A program made the position numbers and the translations under genes. Source: Aulostomus chinensis (Eukaryota; Chordata; Actinopteri; Syngnathiformes; Aulostomidae). Taken from it: DNA of 64,000 bases. The stretch is from assembly GCA_037954235.1 (NCBI GenBank), contig JBBMOA010000010.1, positions 26,052,529-26,116,528 of the forward strand, in the 5' to 3' direction. How positions within the stretch are numbered: the first letter of the stretch is position 1; the number at the start of each line of letters is the position of its first letter. Under the pieces are notes generated by a model. The model saw only the letters and a list, made by a program, of their open reading frames with translations, ran no database searches and was not told the origin of the DNA. This document shows, piece after piece, positions 1-11,688 of this stretch.

Positions 1-405
1 GAAATTGAATTACAACATAATTCTGTGCAAACAATATTTTATTTCTTTAGAAATGCGGCATGAGTTGGATGTTGCAAAGTCGAAAAACGCTCGACAAACT
101 CGTGTTGTTTCTGCTCTGAGTGTCAAATCAATCATGAAATTAAATAATTCCTCACGAATGTCTTCACAGCTGCTAAAGTCTTTTGACATGTCAGTAATTT
201 TTAGATTATACAGCTGAGTAAGCGAGACACTTGGCAGCTGGCTGTCACTTGACTAGCTTTGGGGAGAAGAGACTACATGTTATTAGACAGCCGAGTCCAT
301 TGTGCATTTATGTGTCTCCTGATGAGCACACGTTAGCCTCTCACCCTTCACCCCACGCCCTCACACTTTCGTCACACTGTTGGCTCAAACGATAACACAA
401 CTATG

Positions 406-867
406 TCAGCAGCAACCTTGCGCGAGAGGCATGGAAAATGAATTCAGTGCCAATAGTGGTGGTGTCTTTAGGGAAAAAAAGAAACTCAGGTATTTTGCAT
501 AAGCTCCTCCACTCTGCTGCATAAACTCTTCTCTAACAGGACTGCTGGAGTTTTGCAGTGATTTTCCTCCCTGAGCCTCTTTGACCGGTTTTGAGTCTTT
601 CGACGATGGAATCAGCTCCACAGCATCTGTGTGGCATGGTGGCTCAAACTCTTTGGTTTTCTTTCCTTTGTGGGATTTATGATAAGACACATCAGTGCTA
701 TTTGATGTGAAGCCAAGCCTGCAAACATCCCTCAAACCTGTTTGGTGTCTTGTGGCGTCCTGGTGGCTCAGCTGGAGAGAGTGTGTGGCATGTAATTGTG
801 ATGTCCTGCTTTTGAAGCCAGCGGGGACACTTTGGTACACCCCTCTCTTTTCTGCCCATCTTTCCAT
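406..867 (-). other. open frame of 153 codons, coding status doubtful
   Basis: This minus-strand frame runs 153 codons from ATG to stop. The middle part (about residues 55-120) is hydrophilic and rich in Lys, Ser and Glu, with few hydrophobic residues, which is a little more protein-like than most chance frames here. I see no domain, signal peptide or membrane segment. A weak acceptor-like TTTGCAG lies inside the frame, but no good donor follows it. It could be chance, an old pseudogene piece or a transcript exon. I do not recognise the product. Confidence 0.12.
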
Positions 868-1444
868 CTTCCTTCGCTCTATTATGCCATAAAAATATCG
901 TTTACAACTGCTAGAAAGTGAAATTCTTGTCAGAGAAAACAGATTAATGAGATTCCTTTTGTTTTTGTTTTTTTTAATGTTTTAGCAAGCAAGGCAACTG
1001 TTAATCACCTGGCTGTCAATTAGATATGCAATAGAAGTAGTCAAAGAGCCTTTATTCCAAACAGATGCACCTCTGTTTTTGACTTGAGGGGCGGTGTTTC
1101 TCTCAGCATGGCTCAAGTCTAATCAGTGGTCTAACATATGGCTGATGAGCCCACAGCTCTATCATTTTGGTCCAAGTACACTTCATGGACTCCAAGTCAT
1201 TTGGCTGCAGGTAAAATACCTCTTGTGTGACAAAGAAGGCAACAACAACAACAACAAAACCCCAGTGAACTAGGAGGCAGAGCCAGATAATGTATACAAA
1301 TTTAACAACAACCATTTAATTTTTGTGCCCTGGTTTTAAGAATATTTAATGCACATGAGAACAAAAGCAAGTCATTGTGTATAGAATCCAATATCCAGCA
1401 ATTATATGCATTTATATTCCCCACTTTTTTGGAAAACGGAATCA

Positions 1445-1464
1445 GAGAAGAAGAAGAAGAAGAA
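1445..1464. repeat. (GAA)n trinucleotide repeat
   Basis: Short run of GAA/AAG units read directly in the sequence. Confidence 0.85.
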
Positions 1465-1975
1465 AAGCAGCTGAAATGGACAATAGATGCAGTGCGAAAT
1501 TCATCTAGTAGACATTTTCTCCTATTTCGGATTTAATTGTCTTCAACATTCTGAAACCATAAAAATGTTTAGGTGACGAACGTCTGAGTGATGTTGTTGT
1601 TTTTAAGAGGGATAACAAAGGTGGGTTATGCGTTTGGGCTCGCGGAACGAATGTTGCTGGTCCATCCATCCCATAATAGCCTCGGCTACTCTTAATTGAA
1701 AATCAAGGATCCCTGATTTTATGATGTAAAATAAACGTGGCCTTCAAAAATCTAAATCAGATACTGAGCCTACAGAAGAAGAACTGTAACTCATATGACA
1801 TCAGATTCTTCAGGGACAAGTGGAGCATAAATCCAGTATTTTCTACCCCTGGTCATTTCTTTCTAATTTATCTCTGGAAATGGCTTCCGCCTGAATAGAA
1901 AAAAATAAAAATGTCAAACAAAAATATATTCAGATTTCCGATGGTACGCCGAAGACGCACAAAAAAATGAGTCAA

Positions 1976-2250
1976 GCCACTTCCTCTTCTCCTGTTTTCT
2001 CCACACGTTGTCACATCTCATTTCCTCCCGTCTTTTTCATTCCTTTCCTCACTTTTTTTCACTCTCTCTCTCACTCTTAACATCCAGAGCTACACTTCAG
2101 CCTCTGTCACCTTCTTATCATTTCTCCTCCTGGCTCCTCACCACACATTTCTCTTCCCCTTCCAATTTTATTTTTGCCCCTCTTGTCATGTTTCCTCTCC
2201 TCCTTTCCTTCCCTCACTTGCCAGCTGTCGGCCCGCTCTCTCTGCTCTGA
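1976..2250 (+). repeat. pyrimidine-rich (C/T) tract
   Basis: About 270 bases in which the plus strand is dominated by C and T with few G, including TTTCCTC- and CTCTCT-like blocks. The strand bias makes the 80-codon Ser/Leu/Phe-rich frame here a composition artefact. The tract runs almost into the TG microsatellite at 2298. Confidence 0.6.
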
Positions 2251-2296
2251 TTGGCTGTTTCGCCGTCAGACTCGGCGAGCTTTGGCTTCCTATGCG

Positions 2297-2297
<1 letters not shown>

Positions 2298-2335
<38 letters not shown>
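2298..2335. repeat. (TG)n microsatellite
   Basis: Uninterrupted TG dinucleotide run of about 19 units. Confidence 0.97.
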
Positions 2336-2336
<1 letters not shown>

Positions 2337-5239
2337 TGTGTTCGGAAAGGAAATAATGGCTTTTAGACCTCAGCAGTGCCATTGTCGCGTTGAGTTTGAA
2401 AGCTCTGTGTTTTATAATGTATCAACTTTATGGTTATAACTTTTGCTCCATTGACTCACTGCTCCAGTCAGACAGACTGAGGGGAAATGACACAGAGTTA
2501 AAAGTTATTTTCAGAGATTTGGAGCTTTTAAGAAAACATTCGGAGCCCCAGCAGTCATCCCCCGCGGCCCTGCCGGTTCTGCAAACATGACGTAAACTTG
2601 ATACAAACAGAAACAAAACAGTACGAGGGGTTTAATGGTAACCATGATGTCCTAAGCTCAACATTTATACAAGATTTATATTCCCCAGAAAATCCATACA
2701 GCATTTCGAGCAAAATGAAAGATGTAATGGTGCATGTGGTATCTGTGACAAAAAAATGGAAACTTGAATGCGATTGCTTCCGATAGCTTATTAAGGTGCT
2801 TAGATAGTTAGATACAATGTTCCTTTGTCCTTGAATATGTCAGGTAGTTCAGTTAACTGTTGCACAATCTATCGAGAACCGTGTGATTAGATGGTGTAAT
2901 ATCTGGTTCTTTTTTGACAAGGTTTTTGTCATTTAGGCCTATCTATCTTCTTTCGAGGCCCCTCTCGTGTAATTTCTGTCATGACCTGTGAGGACCGGGG
3001 TGGGTGTGTGTGTGTATGTGTGTGTGTGTGCACGCGCATACGTGCACAGAAGCAGTAATCTGAATGAAGCGAGACAGGGTGCCAGCAGCCCTGCGAGGCT
3101 GTAAATAGGTGCAGCAGTGCTTTGAACGAAGTGTTGGTCACACATGCTGACGCCGAGATATTTCCCTAAACGCTTAAAATACCAACTTTTATGATGATGC
3201 TACAATAAAAGTCATGTCATCATCAAAGGGAGTAACATTACATTTTTGGGGGGGGTTCATTTAAAATAAACCCTCGAGTGGTGGGCGGAGTTGCGTGGAA
3301 GCAAAGAGAAGGCTAAATGTTTAATTCTGATTTTTAAATCATGCCACAAGCAGGGAGCTGCACTGCTGTGTCAAATGGAGGATATAACTGTTCTACATTA
3401 TTTGTCTTACAAAGTTACAGGTAACAATATTGCGCCTACATGTATTGCATCCTTTGCACATGCAAACAGCATGCTCTCATGCAAGATGAGAGGCTCTAAG
3501 GAACTACTTTTGAGCCGTATATGTGAGTGAAGTCAGTTTTATATTGTAATTGAAAGACATCGATTAGTTCCATGACTACCTGCACTTGCTGGCAGTAGTT
3601 TTCCATGTTGTGATGGTTTGTGTCCTAATGGATTTCCACATCTGCTCATGCAAATTGGTACTTTGCTATGAAATGTTGCCTGCTCCTGCAAACTTTCTGT
3701 CGGTGTTGTCTTCAGAGGCCCCTCTGGCCAAACGCTGCCAGAATGAAAACTGCTTTTCTCATGTGACGTGTTGTACAGATGTTAACCTGCCTGATTCAGG
3801 CTGGCTGGAGAACAAGACTATGATTGAGAAGCAACATATTTAGGATGCGTAGTGATAAGTACGGGTGGTCAGGATGGAAAAGCAATAATATCCTAATATT
3901 TATAAGCCATTTCTTCTATATTGGTGTATGACAAAATATATAGATTATCTGCACATGTCAGATAATACAAATGTTTTGATGGCACAAAGTAACAAGCACT
4001 GTGGTAAATTTAATGAGAAGTCACCTGTCTCTGAAGTCTGTTATAACAAATGACCCAGTATTTGCTTTTAAGCACTAATTTACATGTCAAAAATGGCGCA
4101 TCACAACAGTAAAAATATTCAATACAATATCACAGGTGACCATTTTGACGGATTGTCCAACATTGTCGAATCAATACGTGTTATTTTGGTGCTGTTACGG
4201 ATCTGCTTGTGTTCCTCTTTAATAATTATTTCTGCTTTTGCAGGGAAAATGACTCAAATTTCGATCTACAATGGTTTTTGAAGCGCTGTACTGTATATCG
4301 AAAGCACCGCTCAACTGGCCCGTTAGCTTGTACGCCATATTCTTACAGAGGCATTAGTCTTACATTGACATGTCTATGCAATCAGAATTACAGTCGCTGC
4401 ATCAATGCTGCCCACCCCTCTCAAATGTAAAGTTCATTACGGTTCCCGCTCAGAAGGCTGCAGCTGATTCAAATAATTATTTTCATGGTAATGTATTTGA
4501 CTAGGAGTTTGTCATTGTTAGGAACTCCCCGTTAATCGAGTTGGATCAGATTAGTGCAGAATCTTGCTAGACAATTATATTTACTTTGTGCAACAGTGAT
4601 CCTCGCAGCCGATCCAATTGTCTCCCATTAATGAGTTTTTAGGTATTCGGCTGATAACCAGAATGAAGTTATAAAGTTGTCAGTGAGGCAGGTGATGAAG
4701 TGCCTGCGCTTGTAATTTACATACAATATATATAGCATGCCAGGAACTAAAGAAAGATTAGGAATGTAAATGTGATGAGGAATTTCTGCGAACCGCAAGA
4801 AATTAGAGGAAGTCTTTAGCTCTTAGATGCAGATGCACTCAATTTTGAACCAGTTATTTTCTAATAAATGTGAAATTACTCTTAAGATGTGAGGCAAGAT
4901 GATGTCTTGTATTGCATTCTGGGAGATTTTCGCAGTGTTTGCTCTTTACAATGGGACACTCATTCATATTAGGCATCGGGAAATTGAGAATAAGTATTGA
5001 ATCATGACAAAGTCCACATGTTTCTCGAATTTAATGTGCAGCTTGTTCTCATTTTGAGGGATGTTGCAGCAACATGATGGAAAAGCACCATGAAAACTGC
5101 TCCAACTTTTAAATCAAGGCTTTAAATTTTTCAGTCTGCAGCCGCCTTTTTACTAAATCAAATTTGTGACTGTTTATTCACGTCTCCCTGCACTGTAACT
5201 GCACTCTAAATATTATCCTCCTGTTTGATCTATTTTAGC
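2336..5239. other. non-coding sequence, no gene recognised
   Basis: AT-rich sequence with an interrupted TG run at 3003-3040 and nothing else recognised. The stretch at about 4440-4700 has a balanced, low-repeat composition of the kind seen in conserved non-coding elements, but conservation cannot be judged from one sequence. Confidence 0.55.
3003..3040. repeat. interrupted (TG)n microsatellite
   Basis: TG units broken by a TATG and passing into alternating GCAC/GCGC sequence. Confidence 0.85.
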
Positions 5240-5377
5240 TTATTTTCTAATTTATGGAACTTGTAATATCCTTTGTTTCTTTTCTACATCTTCTTTTTAG
5301 GTTTCGTGTAAAGCCCTTTTCAATTGTCTTGTTGTTGAAAGGTGCGCGGCAAATAAACTCTCGCCTTGCCTTGCCGC
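5240..5377 (+). repeat. possible LINE-type 3' tail
   Basis: The stretch reads through a GTAAAGCCCTTTTCAATTG-like segment, then a TTGTTGAAAGGTGCG segment, then AAATAAACTC and repeated GCCTTGCCTT. In fish, '...AAGCRCTTT..., AAGGTGCTATATAAATAAA plus a simple tail' is typical of L2-like LINE 3' ends and of SINEs that share them. The 5' limit is uncertain and no reverse transcriptase part is present. Confidence 0.45.
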
Positions 5378-8300
5378 CAGAATCGAATTCACATGGGAAA
5401 ACCATATCAAGATGAGTAACAATTAACAGTATGAGTCAGCTTTTAAATCCTTGGGACAGGTGACTGGCCCGGAATTAAAAAGAAAGAAAAAGAATAAGCC
5501 AGTGAGAGCCAGCGCTGATTTCTAGTTTAATTAATAGTATCAAAGCTGCAACACAGTTTAAGCTCACTGAGCCAAACTAGAAATACAGGATAATGGCTGA
5601 CTGTGGGTGACTAAGGCATGATGGAAGAATACCTTGTAGACTAATTAGCATATCAAGTTCTATCTGTTGCGCGAAATGCAAGTAGACATTTTCCGACATG
5701 CTTTTTTTTTTCTTTTTTCTTTTTTTACACAGGTAATCAAACAGTTTCCATATTTTACAGGGGAGACAAAAAAAAAAAAGTCATGATTTAGGTGCTCATT
5801 CTTGGCTCTGCTCCCTGAGATGGAGCCTGTCCATGAATAATTAGCTCAGTTGCAGCTTACTCCTTAAGAAGCTTACAAGTGCTATGAGCTAAAGTGTAAG
5901 CCAGCTTAGCGAGGTAAGTCATGTACGCCAGATATTGACCACACGCTTTTATAGCACGCAGACGTATTTTCTGAATCTATAATAGGTGATTTGCTCGGGA
6001 CGCGATCGCTTAATTAAAGCACCTCTGTATCTAAAAGATGTAAAACGCTTGAAGTGCTGCTGCACGTGAGCAGTCGCCCATCCTGTTAATGCCTGAAATG
6101 ATCATAATAGGAGCTGCAGTTGACGTGGAGTTAACCTGCCGTTTGCAGTGATGATCCCCCAATGAAACCTCTACAGTGTTTTTGGATCTGTGCCGCTTAT
6201 GAGAAAGTAATAAGCCAGTGACCCACCCTATATCATTCTGCCTAAGCCTCAATGGCAGAGGGATGAGATATTTATAATGGCCGTGTGTTCCATGTTGCAT
6301 TTTAAAGATTTTCCGAGCCATTACAAAGCCATTACCTTTGAGAGACGAGCACTGGCGAAGAGCGAAATATCCTGTTGGAGCAGTGTTATTCACCAGCATT
6401 GAGTCACTCAGAAGGGGGATCTTGTTTTTGTCAGTAAATCAACATGGCCTGTGAGTCTTGTAGCTGCACACACACGGGAATCATTGGCAGATCCCATCCT
6501 TCACATTAGCCCTTTGTCCTCTGTGTGGTTTCCAATGGTTACTGAGGCTGTCACAATGCTGGAAGTTGCTGCAGTGGAGGCTTCAACAACCCAGCAAAAC
6601 CGGACAAGTCTAGTAAACTGATCTATTTCCAGGAGACAGAGGATTAAGATTTTACCACTATCAGAGGAAATGGTGCATTTCACCTCAGTGTACTGCATAT
6701 AGCAACCAGCTAAGTACCAATAAATGTACCCTTCTGTAATTCAGGCTGAGCTTTCTTCATCCACCATTTCCCCTTGAGATCTGTTTTAGAAGTACATGCA
6801 ATAAAACTCCATCTGTCTGTCCATTTTTCCAGTTGTTCAGATGGCACAAAACAATTTTAGGCTTCTTTTTCATGATGGACTCAGATGAGATTTGAAGGAA
6901 ATATGAATGCAGATCGCTGGAGCAGACAGTGTACCAGAACAGGGTCGTTGAACACACAACCACTTACTGTATACCCATTTAATATACCAGCTTACTCAAC
7001 TTCTAAAGGGCCGTGCATCTCGAACAGCAACAGCGTACAGCGCAGAGGGGCCCCAGTGGGTTCTTTGGCCTGGACTCTTGCTAAAATTAAGGATGATTCA
7101 ATGTAGCTCAGTTATGGATGTTTAACTTTCTGATTTAACAGAGTTCAGAGGACCTATGCATGGCCTCGAGCTAATGAGTCTGCAGCTGGGAACGTATCTG
7201 CTCTCCACGTGCTGCGCATGATATACAATATTTACACATTGGCATTGTTCTGTAGATTTGGCTTCTCTCAGATCTCACTGAGGCTAAAATGAAATGTCAT
7301 GCTTGAAGCACAATGTCTCTTTCATCTGGAGGAGGAATGACGCAGATGTTACAGTCAGCAGACTTCTTCCTGCGTGCATCTATATTTGGACAAAAGCCTT
7401 GTAGTGTCGGTGCAGAAACATGCGATGCAGAGAGGTTGAGTGAGAATTTCACATCTCAGAGTTTCCAAAGCTGTTGCTTGAAATAAATGCATTTTTATCA
7501 TGAAGAAGGTAAGAAGCTGATAAGTCTCTAGTGCTGATCTTTGAGATTAATCCTCGCTCAGAAAATTACCTTTACTTAATAACGGCGAAGGATGGCACCG
7601 TGTCAAATTTGCATCATGGTATTTGAATCTCTTGACAGTTTTTTGGAAATTTTCAGTATAAATCCTGCTCTCTGGGGCGGCACCTGCATGGCAGCTACTG
7701 CTGTACATGCATAACTATATTAAAAACAGTTATCATTACTAATCTGTATTAATAGATTGAAAAAAAAACGATCCAAATAAGTTCCAGTTCCATAAGTTCC
7801 AGCAAAGACCTGTTTTGTTTTTTTTTTTGTAGCCAAAACACACAAAGCTACACTCACAGAATGGTCAGAGAGGATCTGTGCTCCGTCACCCTGATGTCTC
7901 ACTGCTCGTGTGAACTCGCGCTACCGTCCATGTAGCACGTTGTACTTTCACGTACAGCCGATGGATCATGCATCTGTACCTGTGTGTCACGCGCCATGTT
8001 GCAGCGAAAGCTAAATATGCTTGTCTTCAGTGCTGGAGAGTGAGTGACCAGCGGGGACCACATTTGCACACGCGGAATATGAGATACTCTAGGATGGTTT
8101 ACCTCTCCAGCCCAGAGAGCTCAGAGCTCGGCTGACGGCTTCTGCCAAATGGCCTCTTGGACCGGACAGAAGAGGCACAGTTTAGTGCATCGCTGCCTCC
8201 GGCCAGCGCAGGTGCAAGCATCATTTATTCAGCTGTTGATTACTTTTGTTATTGATGATTTCTGTAGTATCTTAAGAAATCATGAAAAATGCTCATCAGA

Positions 8301-8826
8301 ATTTCCCAGAACCCAAGGTGACATGCTTCACTTGTCTCTCCAGCAGTGAAAAAAAACAAACATAAGACTCTTAATTTCTCCCATAAGCGGCAAAAAATTA
8401 GAAAATCCTTGGAACCACAAGTTCAGGAAATGTTTGATGTTTTTGCATAAAAAAAGTTGAAAGTGATGAATTGGCAATTTATTTTTCTTTCGATTGACTG
8501 ATTGATTGGTAGTTGCAGCTGTGAGGGTTCTAGCAGTCAGCGCAGCAGTCACACAAATAATTCCTCCCACTCTACTTTCTGTCCCATTTTTATTGCCTAC
8601 CCTTCCACTAAAGTATCTGTAGACGTAATCTCAGTGTGACTTTTATTGTGCTACCATGCACTGTAATTCCTCCCCACGTGTAAAATACCCAAACCACGAC
8701 AATGTCTTGAAAATTTATTTCGGCTGTGTATTCTCAGCTGAGACTGCAACAAATCCCAGTGATTGATTGATTTATCTTTGGGGGACTGCCAAATATAATC
8801 ACATGATCACTGCCACATGTTGATTA
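5378..8826. other. non-coding sequence, no gene recognised
   Basis: Unique-looking sequence with scattered A and T runs (about 5700, 5770, 7808). Open frames up to 122 codons exist (for example minus 6031-6399) but show no domain or splice support. Confidence 0.55.
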
Positions 8827-8848
8827 TTTTATTATTATTATTATTATT
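8827..8848. repeat. (ATT)n trinucleotide repeat
   Basis: About seven TTA/ATT units in a row. Confidence 0.9.
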
Positions 8849-8923
8849 CCTTGATATTGTAACCAATAAAACCTTAACATACACATTTCACAAAGTGTCA
8901 AAGGAGCTTGTTGATCTTCTCAG

Positions 8924-8991
8924 CCTCTCTGTCTCTCTTTCTCTGTCCCTCTCTCTCGCTCTCTCTCTCTCACACACACACACACACTCAC
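8924..8991. repeat. compound (CT)n-(CA)n microsatellite
   Basis: An imperfect CT run with interruptions passes directly into a CA run. Confidence 0.93.
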
Positions 8992-9164
8992 AGCAGGACA
9001 CCTCTCATGTTTGACTCAGTTAATATAAACTGCAGCACGAATGTTGTGTTTGTGTAACCTTGTCACACAATTGTTATACAGCCTCACTAGAATTAAGCAG
9101 AAAAGTGGATAAAATTCAATTCTAAAAATAAATAAAGAGACCTATGGCCATTTTGGCTGATGCT

Positions 9165-9167
<3 letters not shown>

Positions 9168-9213
<46 letters not shown>
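9168..9213. repeat. (CA)n microsatellite
   Basis: Uninterrupted CA run of about 22 units. Confidence 0.97.
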
Positions 9214-9215
<2 letters not shown>

Positions 9216-9359
9216 CGTGACAGGAATGTAGAAAAAAAACGCCTCTTTTACATCAGACAACACAAATGTATCATCAATGTCATATCCATGGTGACCACAG
9301 CCACCTTTCACACGTCATAAAACAAAAGAAGCTTCACAATAGTTACAAACATGCACTGA

Positions 9360-9362
<3 letters not shown>

Positions 9363-9399
<37 letters not shown>

Positions 9400-9407
9400 T
9401 GTGTGTT
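9363..9407. repeat. (GT)n microsatellite
   Basis: GT run with one GA interruption near its end. It lies about 150 bases from the CA run on the other side of unique sequence, so the two together form a potential inverted pair. Confidence 0.96.
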
Positions 9408-11475
9408 TGTACAAATATAGTCCAGCTCGCCAAAGCTGCTGCTGTAAATACAGCAGTGCTCCCCAACAGCATTCTGATATTTTCTATTATTGTGTCGGTA
9501 TTTAGTTCTTTATCTGTAAAATAATGAAAATAAAACCTCCCCAAAAGAAAAAAACAAAACAAATCTGGAGATTTTTATGAACTTAAAGACGTAACTGCCG
9601 CTGCGACGACTCCTTTTGATATTGAAGGTCATGGATGGTCTGTGGTTGAAAGCTTGCAGCAGACAGATGCGATGCAGGTGTGTAGCCTTGGAGCAGCTTC
9701 TGAATACGTGATCAGATTTCACTGATTTCCCGCATCAGGTTGCTGCAAAACCTCAAGAGAAGATACATTTAAACATGAGCAGAAATCTGAAATCTTAATT
9801 GTCTCCGTTAATTTGAACATGCTACATTTCAGATGTGCAGATGGAGGGAGGCAGATTTTCCAAGCCAGTGTTGCAGTTCAGCGCTCTGTTGCCTTGCAGT
9901 CACACTGTATCTATTATTAATCACACGCTTCTCAAGGACGACGTCTGTGCAAATTAGTATGCAGAGAGAGCGGAGATCGCTTACCAGACTTGACTCCAGA
10001 ATTAAGTATTAAAAACTAAATTCTGGCATTTCTTTCTATATACTGTGGTCGTATCTTTCTACTGCTCAGAATGGCAACAGGGATTATCCGGAAATTTTGG
10101 GTTTTACTGTGTTTGCAGCGCATGACAGATAAAGACATTTCTTTGGCATTAATACTTTTACCTTTATCTTTGTACCTCTTTTTTATTCCTGAATGCGGCT
10201 CTGTAAAATAAAAGAGCGGGGATTTTCTGAATCCCTCTCTGAGCTTTTTCTTCACAATAAATGAGCAGCTGTGTTATATTCATTGTTAGCAGAGTAAATC
10301 TTCTTGAGAATTTTGTTTGATTTAAGTTTAATATGGAGTATTTCAGACAGACAGGATGACTAACTTGGGAAAGTGGGCAACTGGCCTCAAGGCCCCAGAA
10401 AATCAAGGGCCCAAATAATTGGTTATGTCAAGTTTGAGTAAAGTTTCTGTACGAATTTGCACCATTCGTCAACATCTTGTCCTCCAATGGTGTTTGTGTG
10501 GGCACTAGACCAATCAGCAGTATCCTTTGAGGAGGCAGGGGCGGGGTTTAGGTGCAGTAACAAGACCAGCTATGTGAGAACTTGAGAATAATTCTTCTTT
10601 AGGAGCAAAGAAGGAGAGTTTTACTCTTTGACAACAGTTTGGTGGCTAAGTACCCTGAAAAATGTTCTGTGGCAACTTTTCAGATGATCATGTGACACAG
10701 TCTTTATTGTTTTTGAATACATGCATGAATTTTGTGTTCAGAATTGGCCTGATTTTTTTGCTTTTTCTGCTATTAATAGTACAATATTTAACTAACATTT
10801 TCTGCAGACTTTGAACAGTCTCATAAAATTTGACCCAGATAGGAACGAACAGTGAATTTATTTTGGAATATTTTAAGTCGTGGAGTCACAGAGTGGATGT
10901 GGCGCTCGGATGAGTAATTTCAGCAGCAGGATATTGTATGTGGGATTGACTCCCAGTGAGAAGCTGTGCCGATGTCAAAAAGGCAACATGTCCCACAATG
11001 GAAACCAGTGACTCACTGACATGGTAGTAATAGATTTGGGACAATAAGCGAGCTGTCGTACAAAGGAGGCTTGCATGTTAGCGGGATCAGACTGGAGAAA
11101 AACATTATTACATTGAGTTCTTTTTGTGCTCTCTTGTAGCACTTTTATAAAAACATTTTCGTAATTATTTTCATCAAATTACCCCTGTCTGACTGATAAA
11201 ATAAAGCCTCTAGTATGAATGCGAGAGGTTGGATTTTTGTTGTTGTTGCTGTTGTTTGTTTTTGCCGATATCTGATATGCTGATTCTGGCTTATAGCAGA
11301 CATTTATCGATGTCGATATTTTCAGCATGGAAAGGCTTAAATAGTATTCACATTTTTTACACATTGAAAAATGCTTCAAAACCTTTCAAATTTAAAGTGA
11401 ATGTGTAAATTAATTTCCGAAACATTTGACGTTCCCGTAATCGTATCCTTTACCTATTTTGTTCTTGGTTTATTT
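9408..11475. other. non-coding sequence, no gene recognised
   Basis: AT-rich sequence without a recognised gene. A possible transposon relic near 11250 is listed separately. Confidence 0.55.
11250..11330. mobile_element. possible relic of a hAT-type element
   Basis: The stretch carries GCCGATATCTGATATGCTG and further on TTATCGATGTCGATATTTTC. Repeated CGATAT/TATCGAT words of this kind occur in subterminal parts of some fish hAT-type elements and resemble the style of the element at 39144. No terminal repeats or target duplication could be placed, so this is a weak call. Confidence 0.25.
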
Positions 11476-11488
11476 TGTTTCTATCAAA

Positions 11489-11675
11489 CTCTAAATTGAC
11501 CGTAGGTGTGACTGTGAGTGTGAATGGTTGTTCGTCTCTCTATGTGTTGGCCCTGCGATGGACTGGCGACCTGTCCAGGGTGAACCCCGCCTCTCGCCCG
11601 TTGCCGCTGGGATAGGCTCCACCCCCCCTGCGACCCTTTACAGGAATAAGCGGAAGATGACGATGGATAGATGGA
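11489..11675 (+). mobile_element. 5'-truncated SINE (tRNA-headed family, 3' module only)
   Basis: The copy starts inside the family consensus at CTCTAAATTGACCGTAGG and runs through CTGGCGACCTGTCCAGG and GGGATAGGCTCC to a GATGGATAGATGGA tail. It is flanked by a perfect 13-bp direct repeat TGTTTCTATCAAA at 11476-11488 and 11676-11688. The truncated 5' end together with a target duplication is what LINE-driven target-primed reverse transcription produces. It lacks the tRNA-like head and so has no pol III promoter of its own. Confidence 0.9.
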
Positions 11676-11688
11676 TGTTTCTATCAAA

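Larger units (their letters stand above)
1..1975. other. non-coding sequence, no gene recognised
   Basis: AT-rich unique-looking sequence. All frames are broken by stops at short intervals, and no repeat family was recognised apart from a short GAA run. One doubtful minus-strand open frame at 406-867 is listed separately. Confidence 0.6.

Noticed and set aside
1109..1209. Possible plus-strand exon between TTTCTCTCAG and GCAG|GTAAAA with an open frame
   Set aside because: The predicted peptide has an odd excess of Trp, the donor is weaker than GTRAGT, and the open frame continues unchanged into the supposed intron.
6002..6017. GCGATCGC directly followed by TTAATTAA, two 8-base restriction sites side by side as in a cloning linker
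   Set aside because: The flanks on both sides are ordinary genomic-looking sequence with no vector text, so it is most likely a coincidence rather than a cloning join.
9308..9562. 84-codon minus frame with a long His-Thr run
   Set aside because: The run is the translated GT/CA microsatellite; the rest has no domain.
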